The position numbers were made by a program, and so were the translations under genes. A stretch of DNA of 64,000 nucleotides from UBA695 sp042691655 (GTDB lineage: Bacteria > Verrucomicrobiota > Verrucomicrobiia > Chthoniobacterales > Chthoniobacteraceae). Of this stretch, positions 7,955 to 16,376 are shown piece after piece. The stretch's first letter is position 1, and each line of letters starts with the position of its first letter. The notes beneath the pieces were generated by a model. That model ran no database searches. It was not told the origin of the DNA and saw only the letters and a list, made by a program, of their open reading frames with translations. The stretch is taken from positions 1,240,001-1,304,000 of the forward strand of contig CP170506.1 in NCBI GenBank assembly GCA_042691655.1. The letters are read 5' to 3'.

Positions 7955-9997
7955 ATGGCTTGCCGTTCCGTGGCCAAACGAAAAACCGCAACCAAACCCA
8001 AACCGAAGCCGGGCAGGCGCTGGCATTGGAAGCGGTATGTTTTTGCCCTGTTGCTGGGGGTGGGGGCGGCGGTCTGCGGGCTCTATGGCTCGTGGGCGGG
8101 GCTCTATGACTTGAAGCAACTGGAGGTGATGCCGCAACGGAGCGTGATTTTCGACTGCAACAGCCAGCCGTTCGCGCGCCGGGCGGGGGAGGACCGCTTG
8201 CTGGTGCCGATCGCGAAGGTTTCGCCCTATTTTATCGACGCGCTGCTGGCCCGGGAGGATACCCGTTTTTATCAGCACCATGGGGTGGACCCGGTGGGGA
8301 TTTTGCGCGCGGTTTTCCGCAATGCGACCCGGCTCAAGGCGCGCGAGGGGGCCAGTACGCTGACGCAGCAGCTGGCGCGCAATTCGTTCGAGCTGGGGGG
8401 CAAAAATCTCCACCGCAAGCTGCTGGAGGCGTTCATTTCGCTGCGGATCGAGCGGAGTTTCTCCAAGTCGCAGATCCTGGAGCTTTACGTGAACCGGATT
8501 TACTTCGGCTCGGGGATGTACGGGGTGGAGACGGCGAGCCGGGCTTACTTTAATAAACCGAGCGCGCAGTTGACGCTGGGGGAGGCGGCGGTGCTGGCGG
8601 GGTTGATCCGCTCGCCGGAGCGTTTCTCGCCCTTCCGGAACCTGGAGGCTTCGCTCAAGCAGCGCGATACGGTGCTCGACCGGATGGTGCAGACGGGCAA
8701 GCTAAAGGCGGATAAGGCCGCACAGGCGAAGTCGCTGCCGGTGCAGGTCTCGGCGACGCGGCCGCCCCGGCCGAGCGACGGCTACCCGATGGGGGCGATT
8801 GAGGATGAGCTGAATGCGAACCTCGACAGCGATCAGCTGGCCGAGGGGGGGCTGAAAATTTACACGACGCTGGACCCGGCGCTGCAAAAGGCGGCGGAGA
8901 CGGCGCTCGACTCGGAGCTGGCTAAGGTGGAAGCGCGGTCTGGGTTCGGCCACCCCAAGCGGGCGGATTTCGGCGGGCGCACGGACGGGGTTTCCAAGAC
9001 GCCCTATTTGCAGGGGGCTCTGCTTTTGCTCGATAACGCGACGGGCGGCATTCGCGCGATGGTCGGCGGGCGCAATTACGCGGAGAGCACGTACAACCGC
9101 GTTTATGCCAAACGGCAGATTGGCTCGACCTTCAAGCCGTTTGTCTACGCGGCGGCGTTTGCGAGCGGCGCGGTGTCGCCCTCGACGCCGGTGAGCGACG
9201 ACGGGATCCAGCGTGGGGAGATCCGGGGCGCGCCGAACTGGCATCCGTCCAATTCCGACGGCTCGTTCCGGGGCGCTCTGCCTGCGGAAGAGGGGCTGGT
9301 CCATTCCCGCAATACGATGAGCGCGCGGGTGGGCAATATGGCGGGGCTCGATGCGGTTTGCCAGGTGGCCCGGGATGCGGGGCTGGGGGATATTCCCCAT
9401 TTTCCGGCGGTTTACCTGGGGGCTTTTGAGTGCTCGCTGCGCGACTTGGTTTCGGCCTACACGCTGTTCCCCAATGGGGGGATGCGCCGCCAGCCGTTCC
9501 TGATCTGGCGGGTGGAGGATGCGCATGGGAAGGTGCTCTTTCGCAGCAACCCGGTGGAGACGCGGGCGCTCTCGCCCTCGGTGTGCTGGATGATTACCGG
9601 GGCGCTGCAAAAGGTGATGGAGCGCGGGACGGCTGCTTCGGCGGATTATCACAAGCCAGCGGCGGGCAAGACGGGGACGACGAATGACTACAAGGATGCG
9701 TGGTTCGTGGGCTACACGGCGACGCTGACGTGCGGCGTCTGGGTGGGGCTTGATGTGCCCGCGCCGATCATACCGCACGGCTACGGGGCGGCGCTGGCGC
9801 TGCCGGTGTGGAGCGATGTGATGAACGCGGCGGGGGACCGCTACGCTTCGCGCGGCTTCCAGCAGCCGGATCGTTTCCAGGCACCGCAGCCGGGGGCTTC
9901 CCCGGGCGGTCCGGAGAATCCCAACGAGCCGGTTCGCAAGGCGCTGCCTTCGCGGATCTTTAATACGTTCCGCCATATGTTTGGCGGCGGGCAGTAG
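7955..9997 (+). CDS. Class A penicillin-binding protein 1A (bifunctional transglycosylase/transpeptidase)
   Basis: A 680-residue peptidoglycan synthase. A short basic cytoplasmic tail (KPKPKPGRRWHWKR) precedes one membrane segment (YVFALLLGVGAAVCGLYGSW). The GT51 transglycosylase domain shows EDTRFYQHHG (about residue 100), GASTLTQQLARN and LELYVNRIYFG. The transpeptidase domain has SxxK as STFK (Ser391), SRNT as the SxN motif and KTGTT as the KTG motif. The start at 7955 was chosen over the upstream in-frame ATG at 7886, which overlaps the divergent gene; a GTG at 7970 is also possible. Neighbours are unrelated, so it is probably monocistronic. Confidence 0.93.
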   Translation: MACRSVAKRKTATKPKPKPGRRWHWKRYVFALLLGVGAAVCGLYGSWAGLYDLKQLEVMPQRSVIFDCNSQPFARRAGEDRLLVPIAKVSPYFIDALLAREDTRFYQHHGVDPVGILRAVFRNATRLKAREGASTLTQQLARNSFELGGKNLHRKLLEAFISLRIERSFSKSQILELYVNRIYFGSGMYGVETASRAYFNKPSAQLTLGEAAVLAGLIRSPERFSPFRNLEASLKQRDTVLDRMVQTGKLKADKAAQAKSLPVQVSATRPPRPSDGYPMGAIEDELNANLDSDQLAEGGLKIYTTLDPALQKAAETALDSELAKVEARSGFGHPKRADFGGRTDGVSKTPYLQGALLLLDNATGGIRAMVGGRNYAESTYNRVYAKRQIGSTFKPFVYAAAFASGAVSPSTPVSDDGIQRGEIRGAPNWHPSNSDGSFRGALPAEEGLVHSRNTMSARVGNMAGLDAVCQVARDAGLGDIPHFPAVYLGAFECSLRDLVSAYTLFPNGGMRRQPFLIWRVEDAHGKVLFRSNPVETRALSPSVCWMITGALQKVMERGTAASADYHKPAAGKTGTTNDYKDAWFVGYTATLTCGVWVGLDVPAPIIPHGYGAALALPVWSDVMNAAGDRYASRGFQQPDRFQAPQPGASPGGPENPNEPVRKALPSRIFNTFRHMFGGGQ

Positions 9998-10007
9998 GCC
10001 CAAGGCA

Positions 10008-10041
10008 CAAAAAAGCCTGGAGCGGTTTCCCGTTCCAGGCT
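10008..10041 (-). terminator. Intrinsic terminator of the minus-strand gene 10084-10506
   Basis: AGCCTGGA (10014-10021) pairs with TCCAGGCT (10034-10041). Read on the minus strand, the stem is followed by a run of six T, so it ends the gene to its right. The same hairpin may also stop convergent reading from the penicillin-binding protein gene. Confidence 0.8.
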
Positions 10042-10083
10042 GTGTTGAGGTGGGTTAATTTTTTTCCGGGGTTGTAAGCTCGT

Positions 10084-10506
10084 TTACTGAGCCGGGGCGG
10101 CGGCAGGCTGCTGCTGCTGCTGAACCTGGACGACGTGGAAGGGGTAGTGGATGATTTCCTTGTCTTCGACGTAGATTTCGACCTGGTAGGTGCCGAATTC
10201 CTTGAACTGCACGCCTGCGAAGAAATTGACGTTGGTGGCCTGGCCGATGGTGTCCTGAAGCTCGAACTCGACTTCGGCTTCGCCGAGGACGGTTTTATCG
10301 GGGGCCAGGATGCGGGCCTTTTGCTTGAATTTGCCGATGCCGCCAACCCAGCGCGTCCAGACGGCCAGCTTGAGGAGCCCTACGGGGACTTTGGTGGCGG
10401 GGATCAGGTTCAGAACGCCCACGAGCGACTGCATTCCGTTGTTTTCCTGCCGGACGTCTTCACAGACGACGGAGGCCTGAAGGGTGGGGACAATGTGTTT
10501 GGCCAT
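10084..10506 (-). CDS. Conserved small protein, DUF6941-like
   Basis: A 140-residue soluble protein with no signal peptide or membrane segment. The N-terminal part (CEDVRQENNGMQSLVGVLNLIP) resembles a family of short uncharacterised beta-rich proteins, and the central part reads like an immunoglobulin-like sandwich (TYQVEIYVEDKEI). The C-terminus is a low-complexity tail of Gln, Pro and Ala. I do not know its function. It has its own terminator and is divergent from the lipoprotein gene at 10605, with about 100 bp between them that must contain both promoters. Confidence 0.6.
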   Translation of the reverse strand: MAKHIVPTLQASVVCEDVRQENNGMQSLVGVLNLIPATKVPVGLLKLAVWTRWVGGIGKFKQKARILAPDKTVLGEAEVEFELQDTIGQATNVNFFAGVQFKEFGTYQVEIYVEDKEIIHYPFHVVQVQQQQQPAAAPAQ

Positions 10507-10604
10507 GCTGGTGTGGAGGATGAGCAGGAGAGCGTGTACTCGGCAAGCGAAATTCGATGATGTTTGCGCTTTTCAAGGTAACATTCCCGTCGTAATCCCA
10601 AGGT

Positions 10605-11072
10605 ATGAAGTTTCTCCGGTTTTTGATGCCCGTCCTCGCGGTCTGCGTGGTGCTCTCCTCGGTTTCGGGCTGCGCCTCTTTTAAAAAGAAGAAAAAACCC
10701 ACCACGTCCGCGCGGGATATGGAGGACCAGAACGGGGATATGAATTTCGAGGCGTTCCGGAACCGGCTCCGCAAGGCGGCGAGCCGCCACGATGTGGCAA
10801 CGCTCTCGCTGATGATGACGCCCAATTTCGGCTATAGCTGGGAGGCGGGCGGCGAGGGGGCGGGGGTGTTCGAATACTGGGACCGCAATAATCTCTGGCC
10901 GGAGTTGAACTTGATCCTGAAGGAGAAGTTCGTACCGAGCGGGAGCTTCATGGTGGCCCCGAAGGAGGTTACTTTTGACACGAATTACCGCGGCTACCGG
11001 GCCGGGCTGGAGCAGGTGAACGGTTCGTGGCGTTTCGCCTACTTCGTTTCCGCGCCGCCCGACCAACAGTAG
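10605..11072 (+). CDS. Hypothetical lipoprotein
   Basis: A 155-residue protein with a clear lipoprotein signal (MKFLRFLMPVLAVCVVLSSVSGCASF) followed by a run of lysines (KKKKK). The mature part contains an alpha+beta region with NRLRKAASRHDVATLSLMM and ends with WRFAYFVSAPP, which recalls SnoaL/NTF2-like small lipoproteins (a helix pair, then a strand-rich half ending in a W-x-F strand). That fold guess is tentative. The minus-strand esterase gene ends 11 bp away, so the two genes converge. Confidence 0.65.
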   Translation: MKFLRFLMPVLAVCVVLSSVSGCASFKKKKKPTTSARDMEDQNGDMNFEAFRNRLRKAASRHDVATLSLMMTPNFGYSWEAGGEGAGVFEYWDRNNLWPELNLILKEKFVPSGSFMVAPKEVTFDTNYRGYRAGLEQVNGSWRFAYFVSAPPDQQ

Positions 11073-11082
11073 AAGGTGGCGG

Positions 11083-12426
11083 TTATTGCGCCGCGGGGTT
11101 GGGTTCGACGGGGGCCGGTTCGCCTTTGACGAGCGCGGCGCTCCAGGCGTCCGCGCGCTTGAAGTAGGGGGCGTGGGCGTTGTTGACGTTCTGATGCTGG
11201 CCATCGGGGATGACGACGATTTCCTTGGGGGCCTGGATTTGGTTGAACGCGGCGAAGACGCCGGAGGCGGGGGAGGTGACGTCGGAGAGGCCCATGCCGA
11301 CGAGCGTGGGGCAGTGGACGCGGGCGGCGAAGTTCATGGCGTCGAAGTAACGGGAGGTCTCCATCACTTTTTCGGGTTCGCTCTTGGCGTTGTTTTTCCA
11401 GCCGGGCCAGCCGGGCTGGCGGCCCGCGAGGTATCCGGTGTTATCGCTTCCCGCCGGGACGCAGACGATGACGTCGGTGACTTTGGGGAAGAGGGCGGCG
11501 GTGACAAAGGATTGCAGCCCACCCTGGCTGGCCCCGGTGACGAGGAAGACTTTGCCGTTCCAGTCGGGGCGCTGGGAGAGGTAGTCGGCGGCGCGGTAGC
11601 AGGAGAGGAACATGCGCAGGAAGTAGGAGGTTTCCCGGTCGGTGTTGCCGATGGCGGTGTAGTTCTTGAGCGCGGTGTTGGCTTGCTCGGTGTAGAATTC
11701 CTTGGGCTGGTCGATGGGGAGGTCGTGGGCCAGGATGTTGAGGACGAGCCAGCCTTGCTTGGCTTTGTAGGCGGCCCACTTTTTATCCAGCGGGTAGACG
11801 CCTGCCCACTGGGGGATGAATACGGCGGGGAATTTTCCGCCCTCGGTGGGGCGGGCTAGCTGGCCCTGAATGTGGGTGCCGTGGATGTTATCGAGAGTGA
11901 TTTTCCAATAATCGACGCCGGGGACGCCGCTGTCGCCTTTTTCGAGGACGGGGTTGGCGGGGATGGCGGAAAGCTCGGCGATTTTGGATTTCCAGAAGGC
12001 GTCGAAGTCGGCGGGCGCGGGCTGGGAGGGGGCCAGTTTGGCGGGTTCGACGGCGGCTCCGTTGCTGGCTTTGACGGGGACGGTGCCGCTTTCCAGGGGG
12101 GCGGAGACTTCGGCCAGGAGGGTGCCGGGTTCGCTCAGCGTGGTGGTGATGAGGGCCGGTTCGGGGCCGAAGGTCAGGTTCCCCTGGGCGATGATTTTGG
12201 CCCCGCCTTGTTTGACGGTGAAGGTGGCGGATTTGAGGACATGGGCGTCGTCGTTGAGCGGCTCAACGCGCCAGGTGATTTTGTCGCCGGGTTGGTAGAC
12301 GGCGCTGGCGTTGGCGGGGGCGACGGGGATGAGCTGGAGGCTCGGGTCAGCTCCGAAGCTGAGCGCCGAACCAAGCAGGAACGCGAGCAGGGAGCTGCCC
12401 ACCGGACGGGGGAGGAGGATACGCAT
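11083..12426 (-). CDS. Secreted acetyl xylan esterase / cephalosporin-C deacetylase (CE7, AXE1) family protein
   Basis: A 447-residue exported alpha/beta hydrolase that probably removes acetyl groups from xylan or related sugars. A signal peptide (SLLAFLLGSALSFGA) leads to a beta-rich N-terminal region of about 110 residues (GDKITWRVEPLNDD) and then the CE7 catalytic domain, opening with PADFDAFWKSKIAEL. The nucleophile elbow is GASQGG, the acid is likely in GLSDVTSP and the histidine in PDGQHQ. CE7 enzymes are usually about 320 residues, so the N-terminal sandwich is the extra part. It fits the other polysaccharide-directed genes in the window. The gene is monocistronic, and its 5' end faces the start of no other gene. 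Confidence 0.85.
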   Translation of the reverse strand: MRILLPRPVGSSLLAFLLGSALSFGADPSLQLIPVAPANASAVYQPGDKITWRVEPLNDDAHVLKSATFTVKQGGAKIIAQGNLTFGPEPALITTTLSEPGTLLAEVSAPLESGTVPVKASNGAAVEPAKLAPSQPAPADFDAFWKSKIAELSAIPANPVLEKGDSGVPGVDYWKITLDNIHGTHIQGQLARPTEGGKFPAVFIPQWAGVYPLDKKWAAYKAKQGWLVLNILAHDLPIDQPKEFYTEQANTALKNYTAIGNTDRETSYFLRMFLSCYRAADYLSQRPDWNGKVFLVTGASQGGLQSFVTAALFPKVTDVIVCVPAGSDNTGYLAGRQPGWPGWKNNAKSEPEKVMETSRYFDAMNFAARVHCPTLVGMGLSDVTSPASGVFAAFNQIQAPKEIVVIPDGQHQNVNNAHAPYFKRADAWSAALVKGEPAPVEPNPAAQ

Positions 12427-12497
12427 TCCCGCACGTTAGCCCAGAAGGCCGGGAAAACGCACGGGTTTTTCTCGTCGCACAGAAGAGTGAACTGCGC

Positions 12498-13049
12498 TTA
12501 GGCCTGCTTTTGGAGCCGTTTGAGGCGGCCGGAGAGGCTGACTTTGGTGGCGGAGTTCATCCGGTCGATGAAGAGGATGCCGTTGAGGTGATCGACTTCG
12601 TGCTGGATGGCGCGGGCCAGGAAGCCCTCGGCTTCGAATTGGACCTGCCGACCGTCTATGAGCTGGGCTTTGACGTTGATTTTGACCGAACGCAGGACGC
12701 CGCCGCTGATATCGGGAAAGCTCAGGCAGCCTTCGTCGCCGGGGACTTTGTCTTTGCTGAGCTCCAGCTCGGGGTTGATGAGGGTGAGCGGCATCCACTC
12801 GTCGATGTTGACTTCCGCGCCGTCAACGCGCATGGCGCTGGGGCGGTCGTCCACTCCCGCGACGTCGACGACGGCGAGCTGGATGGCCTGGCCGACCTGC
12901 TGGGCCGCGAGCCCGACGCCGTTTGCGGCATGCATGGTTTCGACCATGTCGGCCGCGAGCGTTTTGAGTTCGTCGGTGATGGTGGTGATGCGGGCTCCCT
13001 TGGTGCGGAGGACCGGATGTCCGTATTTAACTATTTCCAGAATGTTCAC
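12498..13049 (-). CDS. def: Peptide deformylase
   Basis: A 183-residue metalloenzyme that removes the formyl group from the N-terminal Met of new proteins. All three family motifs are present: GVGLAAQQVG (44-53), EGCLSFP (106-112, metal ligand Cys108) and QHEVDHLNG (149-157, ligands His150 and His154, catalytic Glu151). The start is GTG, overlapping the exbD stop codon by 4 nt (GTGA), so def is translated as the last gene of the tonB-exbB-exbD operon. That location is unusual, because def is more often found next to fmt. Confidence 0.95.
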   Translation of the reverse strand: MNILEIVKYGHPVLRTKGARITTITDELKTLAADMVETMHAANGVGLAAQQVGQAIQLAVVDVAGVDDRPSAMRVDGAEVNIDEWMPLTLINPELELSKDKVPGDEGCLSFPDISGGVLRSVKINVKAQLIDGRQVQFEAEGFLARAIQHEVDHLNGILFIDRMNSATKVSLSGRLKRLQKQA

Positions 13050-13456
13050 TTGGTTTCGGTAAAGGCAGGTAAGTTACCCGTTATTCCGCCTTCTTTCAAG
13101 GCATCCAGTACGCGAACGATGACGCCGAAGGGGGCGCGGGTGTCGGCTTTTAGCGCCAGGGGGCGGTTGGCGTCTTTGATGGGGCGGATGCGCTCGGCGA
13201 GGGCTTCGAGGGCGACGGGCTCGCCGTCGATGCGGATTTCGCCCTCGGGCGAGACGGTCAACTCAGCCAGCGTGGCGGCGTCGGCGGCGGGGTGCGGCGC
13301 GGCGGTGGTGGACTCGGGCAGCTTGATATTTACCGCGGGCTGGGCGCGCCGGAAGGTGGAGGTGACGATGACGAAGATGAGCAGGATGGCGAAGATGTCG
13401 ATCAGCGAGACGATGATGACCGTCGGCGTGCGCCGTTTGCGCTGATAGAATTTCAT
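13046..13456 (-). CDS. exbD: Biopolymer transport protein ExbD/TolR
   Basis: A 136-residue inner-membrane protein of the proton-driven TonB energising complex. A short basic cytoplasmic end (MKFYQRKRRTPT) is followed by one transmembrane helix (VIIVSLIDIFAILLIFVIV) that carries the essential Asp (SLIDIFAI), and then a periplasmic domain (ALKADTRAPFGVIVRVLDAL). The start ATG overlaps the exbB stop by 4 nt (ATGA), and its own stop overlaps def (GTGA). Confidence 0.92.
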   Translation of the reverse strand: MKFYQRKRRTPTVIIVSLIDIFAILLIFVIVTSTFRRAQPAVNIKLPESTTAAPHPAADAATLAELTVSPEGEIRIDGEPVALEALAERIRPIKDANRPLALKADTRAPFGVIVRVLDALKEGGITGNLPAFTETK

Positions 13457-14148
13457 GGATTGGGGGCGGTTTCCTGCGGTTGCGCGGTGGAGGCGGCTGC
13501 GGCGGTGCTCTTGGCGCGATGTTTGCGGGAGTAGCACTTGGCCAGCAGCTCGCCGACGATGGCCTCCATTTCGACGCTGAGGGTCTCGACTTTTTTCGAG
13601 AAATAGGAGTAGGCGATGAGGCTCGGGATGGCGATGGAGAGCCCGGCGATGGTGGTGTTAAGCGCCTCGGCGATGCCGCCTGCGATGCCGCGCGGGTCGG
13701 TGATGGATTCGCTGGCCCCCATGGTGCCAAAGACGGTGACGAGGCCGGAGACGGCCCCCAGGAGGCCGAGGAGCGGGGCGATGCCGACGATGACTTCCAG
13801 GACGGTGAGGCCCGTTTCCATCCGGATGACTTCGTGGCGGGCGCGGGTCTGGACGGCTTCCATGTTTTCGCTCCGGGGCCATTCGAGGTGCTGGAGGGCG
13901 ACTTCGGTGATGCGGGCCAGCGGGGAGAGGTCCCCGGCGAGGGTTTTGCGGAGGTTCTCAAGCCCGCTTTCGCCCGGTTGCAGGGCTTCGATGCGGTTCC
14001 AGAGCCACGAGGGGATGACGTTCTCGCGCCGCAGTGCCCAGCCCCGCAGGAACATGGTGGCGAGCGAGACGACTGAGCAGATGAGCAGCAGATACATGAA
14101 GAATCCGCCGTGGACGATGAACCGGAAGATGGAGAAGGCGACGATCAT
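13453..14148 (-). CDS. exbB: MotA/TolQ/ExbB proton channel family protein
   Basis: A 231-residue inner-membrane protein, partner of ExbD. The first membrane segment is near residues 15-37 (GGFFMYLLLICSVVSLATMFL). After a cytoplasmic domain come the two conserved helices: GLTVLEVIVGIAPLLGLLGAVSGLVTVF and the GIAEALNTTIAGLSIAIPSLIAYSYF helix with its Thr pair. The C-terminal tail is rich in Ala, Thr and Pro. Both junctions are 4-nt ATGA overlaps, with tonB upstream and exbD downstream. Confidence 0.92.
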   Translation of the reverse strand: MIVAFSIFRFIVHGGFFMYLLLICSVVSLATMFLRGWALRRENVIPSWLWNRIEALQPGESGLENLRKTLAGDLSPLARITEVALQHLEWPRSENMEAVQTRARHEVIRMETGLTVLEVIVGIAPLLGLLGAVSGLVTVFGTMGASESITDPRGIAGGIAEALNTTIAGLSIAIPSLIAYSYFSKKVETLSVEMEAIVGELLAKCYSRKHRAKSTAAAASTAQPQETAPNP

Positions 14149-14885
14149 TGGGAGGGATAGATGGTAAAGCTATACACGATCCGGATGCGTCCGCCAGGAA
14201 GTTGCGCGAGGCGGTCGGCCGGAATGGGGGGAATTTTGGCTTCCAGGACGGCTCGCCGGGCACATTCGGCGTTCGCCGGACCGGCGGTGTTGGAGAGGAT
14301 GCGGATGTCGGAGACGCGCCCTTGGGCATCGAGGGCGAACTGGACGCGCACTTCGCCGACGGCAAGGTGCTGCTTGCCGCCCTTGCGGTAGAACTCGGAG
14401 CGGACGCCGATGGCGTTGCCGACGGCTTTGCCGTAGTTGCCCAGGGCGTCGATGCCGATTTCGCCCGGGGTGGGGGTGGGCTTGGCGGTGGCCAGGGAAA
14501 GGGCGCTATCGGCGGCGGATGGGGCGGGGGCCGGGGGGGGCGGGACGCTGCCGGGGCTGGCTTGGGAGTTGTGGGCGGCGATGGCTTGGGCGTTTTCCGG
14601 GGCGTCGTCGGTTTTCCGGAGGTTCTCGGGGTCGAGCTGGGTCCGGAGTGCGTTCGGGGCGGGGGCCGGGAGTTCGGGCTCGGGGGCCGGGGGCTGGGCC
14701 GAGGTTGGCGCGGGGAGGGGGGTGGCGGTTTCGAGCGTGACCTCCAGGGGACGCTGGTCTTCTGGCTGGGCGGGGGGCTCTGGGACGAGGGCGCTATCGG
14801 GCGCCAGGGCCAGCACCGTGAAGAGACTCACATGAGCCAGCACTGAGAGCACGGTGGCTACGACGATTTTGCCGGATTCGGTCAT
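14145..14885 (-). CDS. tonB: Energy transducer TonB
   Basis: A 246-residue periplasm-spanning protein that passes proton-motive energy to outer-membrane receptors. One N-terminal membrane helix (VVATVLSVLAHVSLFTVLALA) contains the conserved His seen in TonB anchors. A long Pro- and Ala-rich spacer follows (about residues 35-140), then a C-terminal TonB domain (GEVRVQFALDAQGRVSDIRILSNTAG; ECARRAVLEAKIPPIP; IRIVYSFTIYP). It is the first gene of the operon tonB-exbB-exbD-def. No TonB-dependent receptor is in the window. Confidence 0.88.
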   Translation of the reverse strand: MTESGKIVVATVLSVLAHVSLFTVLALAPDSALVPEPPAQPEDQRPLEVTLETATPLPAPTSAQPPAPEPELPAPAPNALRTQLDPENLRKTDDAPENAQAIAAHNSQASPGSVPPPPAPAPSAADSALSLATAKPTPTPGEIGIDALGNYGKAVGNAIGVRSEFYRKGGKQHLAVGEVRVQFALDAQGRVSDIRILSNTAGPANAECARRAVLEAKIPPIPADRLAQLPGGRIRIVYSFTIYPSQ

Positions 14886-14913
14886 CAGGGAGGACCGGTC
14901 ACCTTACGCGATG

Positions 14914-14951
14914 AAACCCGGCGAACGCAAATGCGTTTTGACGCCGGGTTT
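14914..14951 (-). terminator. Strong hairpin between the anchor-A gene and tonB
   Basis: AAACCCGGCG (14914-14923) pairs with CGCCGGGTTT (14942-14951), and an inner AACGCA/TGCGTT pair extends the fold. There is no T-run on either strand, so it may be a factor-dependent terminator for the upstream surface-protein gene, or a leader structure ahead of tonB, whose start lies 28 nt further on. Confidence 0.5.
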
Positions 14952-14978
14952 CGGTAAGCGTGAAATATGCTGCCGCTT

Positions 14979-15872
14979 TTAGCAGGCCAGGGAAGCTTCG
15001 CGCAACCCCTTGCGGCGGCGCAGGAGGCTGTGCTTCAAGTAGGAACCGGCGAGGAAGGCGCCGAAGATGCCCACGGCATACACCGAGCTGGCCTCCGGGG
15101 CCATGGCTTCGTTTTCAAGGGCTTCCGTGAGGGAGACGCCGTTGACGGTGGTGTTGCTCATGTTGAGCGAGTTGCCGTAGATGTTGCCTTCGAGCGTGAC
15201 GTTGTTGATGTTGAGCGCCTGGCTGGAGCTGTAGGAAAGGATGGTTCCCGCCAGGTTTCCGGAGAGGTTCACGTTACCGCCGAGGATATTCCAGTAGACG
15301 TTCTTGGCATCGACGCCGTCCAGGACGACGCCGGTGATGGAAAGGTTGCTCGAGACGTTGATGTAGAAGATGTCATCCGAGTCGCCCACCAGGGTGATGG
15401 TGCCGTTGATGTTGCTGCTGCTGTTGGTCAGGCTGATGACGTTGAGGCCGCTGGCGTCGGAGGTCAGCGTAAGGTTGTTGTAGTTGCCTTCGAGAATCTG
15501 GGTCGGCGTGAAATTGGCGATGGTCTTGGAGAAGACCGAGGCCGCGGCGGTTTCGGAGTTCAGCGATAGATCCCTCGACGTCCCGTCCGCCACTTTGACG
15601 GAGGAGTTGATGGAGAAGGAATTGCTGGTGTACCCGACGCTCCCGGTGATGGTGTCCTGGTTGGAGCTACTCAGATTCCCACCAATAAGGCCAAGGTTGC
15701 CGTTGATGGTCGAGTTATTGAGATTCAGGTTGCCGTTGACGATCACGTTGTAGTCCGAGAACCCCGAGGGATCGACGATGTAGGGTTTCACCGTCGCCTG
15801 GGCTTCGGAGAGGCATACGCATAATACCGTAAGTATTCCGAGGGCGGTCCAGGTAGATGATTTGCTCTTCAT
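14979..15872 (-). CDS. Secreted choice-of-anchor-A-like surface protein with a sorting tail
   Basis: A 297-residue exported protein. After a signal peptide (GILTVLCVCLSEAQA) it has an Asn-, Ser- and Thr-rich repetitive body. YNVIVNGNLNLNNSTINGN and the later NVSSNLSITGVVLDGVDAKNVYWNI / GNLAGTILS segments recall the choice-of-anchor A fold. The C-terminus has MAPEAS, a hydrophobic stretch (VYAVGIFGAFLAGSYL) and a basic end (RRRKG). This is a non-standard PEP-CTERM-like sorting signal (PEA in place of PEP) and continues for seven residues beyond the basic cluster to a terminal Cys. The start at 15872 was chosen because it begins the signal peptide; the frame is open to 15956. Confidence 0.65.
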   Translation of the reverse strand: MKSKSSTWTALGILTVLCVCLSEAQATVKPYIVDPSGFSDYNVIVNGNLNLNNSTINGNLGLIGGNLSSSNQDTITGSVGYTSNSFSINSSVKVADGTSRDLSLNSETAAASVFSKTIANFTPTQILEGNYNNLTLTSDASGLNVISLTNSSSNINGTITLVGDSDDIFYINVSSNLSITGVVLDGVDAKNVYWNILGGNVNLSGNLAGTILSYSSSQALNINNVTLEGNIYGNSLNMSNTTVNGVSLTEALENEAMAPEASSVYAVGIFGAFLAGSYLKHSLLRRRKGLREASLAC

Positions 15873-15927
15873 AACGCCGCCCATTTTGCTTAATGAGACG
15901 TAAAACGCAAGAAGGAAATGGGAAAAT

Positions 15928-15956
15928 TTGCGTACATTCATACGTATACTACGCAA
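15928..15956. promoter_or_regulatory. Operator-like inverted repeat upstream of the anchor-A gene
   Basis: TTGCGTA (15928-15934) and TACGCAA (15950-15956) form a perfect 7-bp inverted repeat with a spacer containing ATACGTAT-like sequence, and ACGTATTC recurs nearby at 15961. It is 56 bp upstream of the likely start at 15872 and just after the end of the small gene 15975-16130. A binding site is inferred from symmetry alone. Confidence 0.4.
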
Positions 15957-15974
15957 GGATACGTATTCATGGCC

Positions 15975-16130
15975 CTATTGGGGCTGGATTTGCTCTAGCT
16001 GGGGACGGTGCGAGCGGTCTATGAGCGCCTTGGCGGTTAAGATGGCGAAGAGGACCAGGAAGGTGGCCCCCAGGATGAAGGCGAGCTTTCCGCCGAAAAT
16101 GGGGGACTTGGGAGAGGAGGCGTCGTTCAT
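15975..16130 (-). CDS. Small single-pass membrane protein (51 aa)
   Basis: An ATG at 16130 opens a 51-residue frame ending in TAG at 15975. The product has a short polar N-terminus (MNDASSPKSPIFGGK), one strong transmembrane segment (LAFILGATFLVLFAILTAKAL) and a polar C-terminus (DRSHRPQLEQIQPQ). The composition is protein-like and the segment has the length of a single membrane pass, so I think the gene is real. The function is unknown. It is co-directional with the anchor-A surface-protein gene, about 100 bp upstream of it. Confidence 0.6.
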   Translation of the reverse strand: MNDASSPKSPIFGGKLAFILGATFLVLFAILTAKALIDRSHRPQLEQIQPQ

Positions 16131-16232
16131 AAATTGGATGGGGAATATGATCGCGGCTGTGGCATGAGTTTCAATCCCAAAGAATTAGGATGGATTGCGG
16201 CGAAAATAAGGGATAAGTTTGCCTAGCAACTT

Positions 16233-16376
16233 ATGAAAGCGCTCCTCATCGCCGGTATGGCTATTGCAGTGATGGCAGGATTCTCTTCGTGCGGCACTTT
16301 TCGCGGCATGGGGCAGGATATGCAAAGCGTGGGACATGGGGTTCAGCGGGCGGCGGAATGGTGCACGCCGGAATAA
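16233..16376 (+). CDS. Entericidin A/B family small lipoprotein (47 aa)
   Basis: An ATG at 16233 opens a 47-residue frame. It has a lipoprotein signal (MKALLIAGMAIAVMAGFSSC, lipobox FSSC), then GTFRGMGQDMQSVGHGVQRAAE, which matches the entericidin pattern of G-G-D-x-x-x-x-G-x-x-x-x-x-A. Entericidins are tiny envelope lipoproteins linked in E. coli to a stationary-phase toxin/antidote pair. Here only one member is seen, followed by a 113-bp gap before ppk2, and its role cannot be inferred. Confidence 0.7.
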   Translation: MKALLIAGMAIAVMAGFSSCGTFRGMGQDMQSVGHGVQRAAEWCTPE

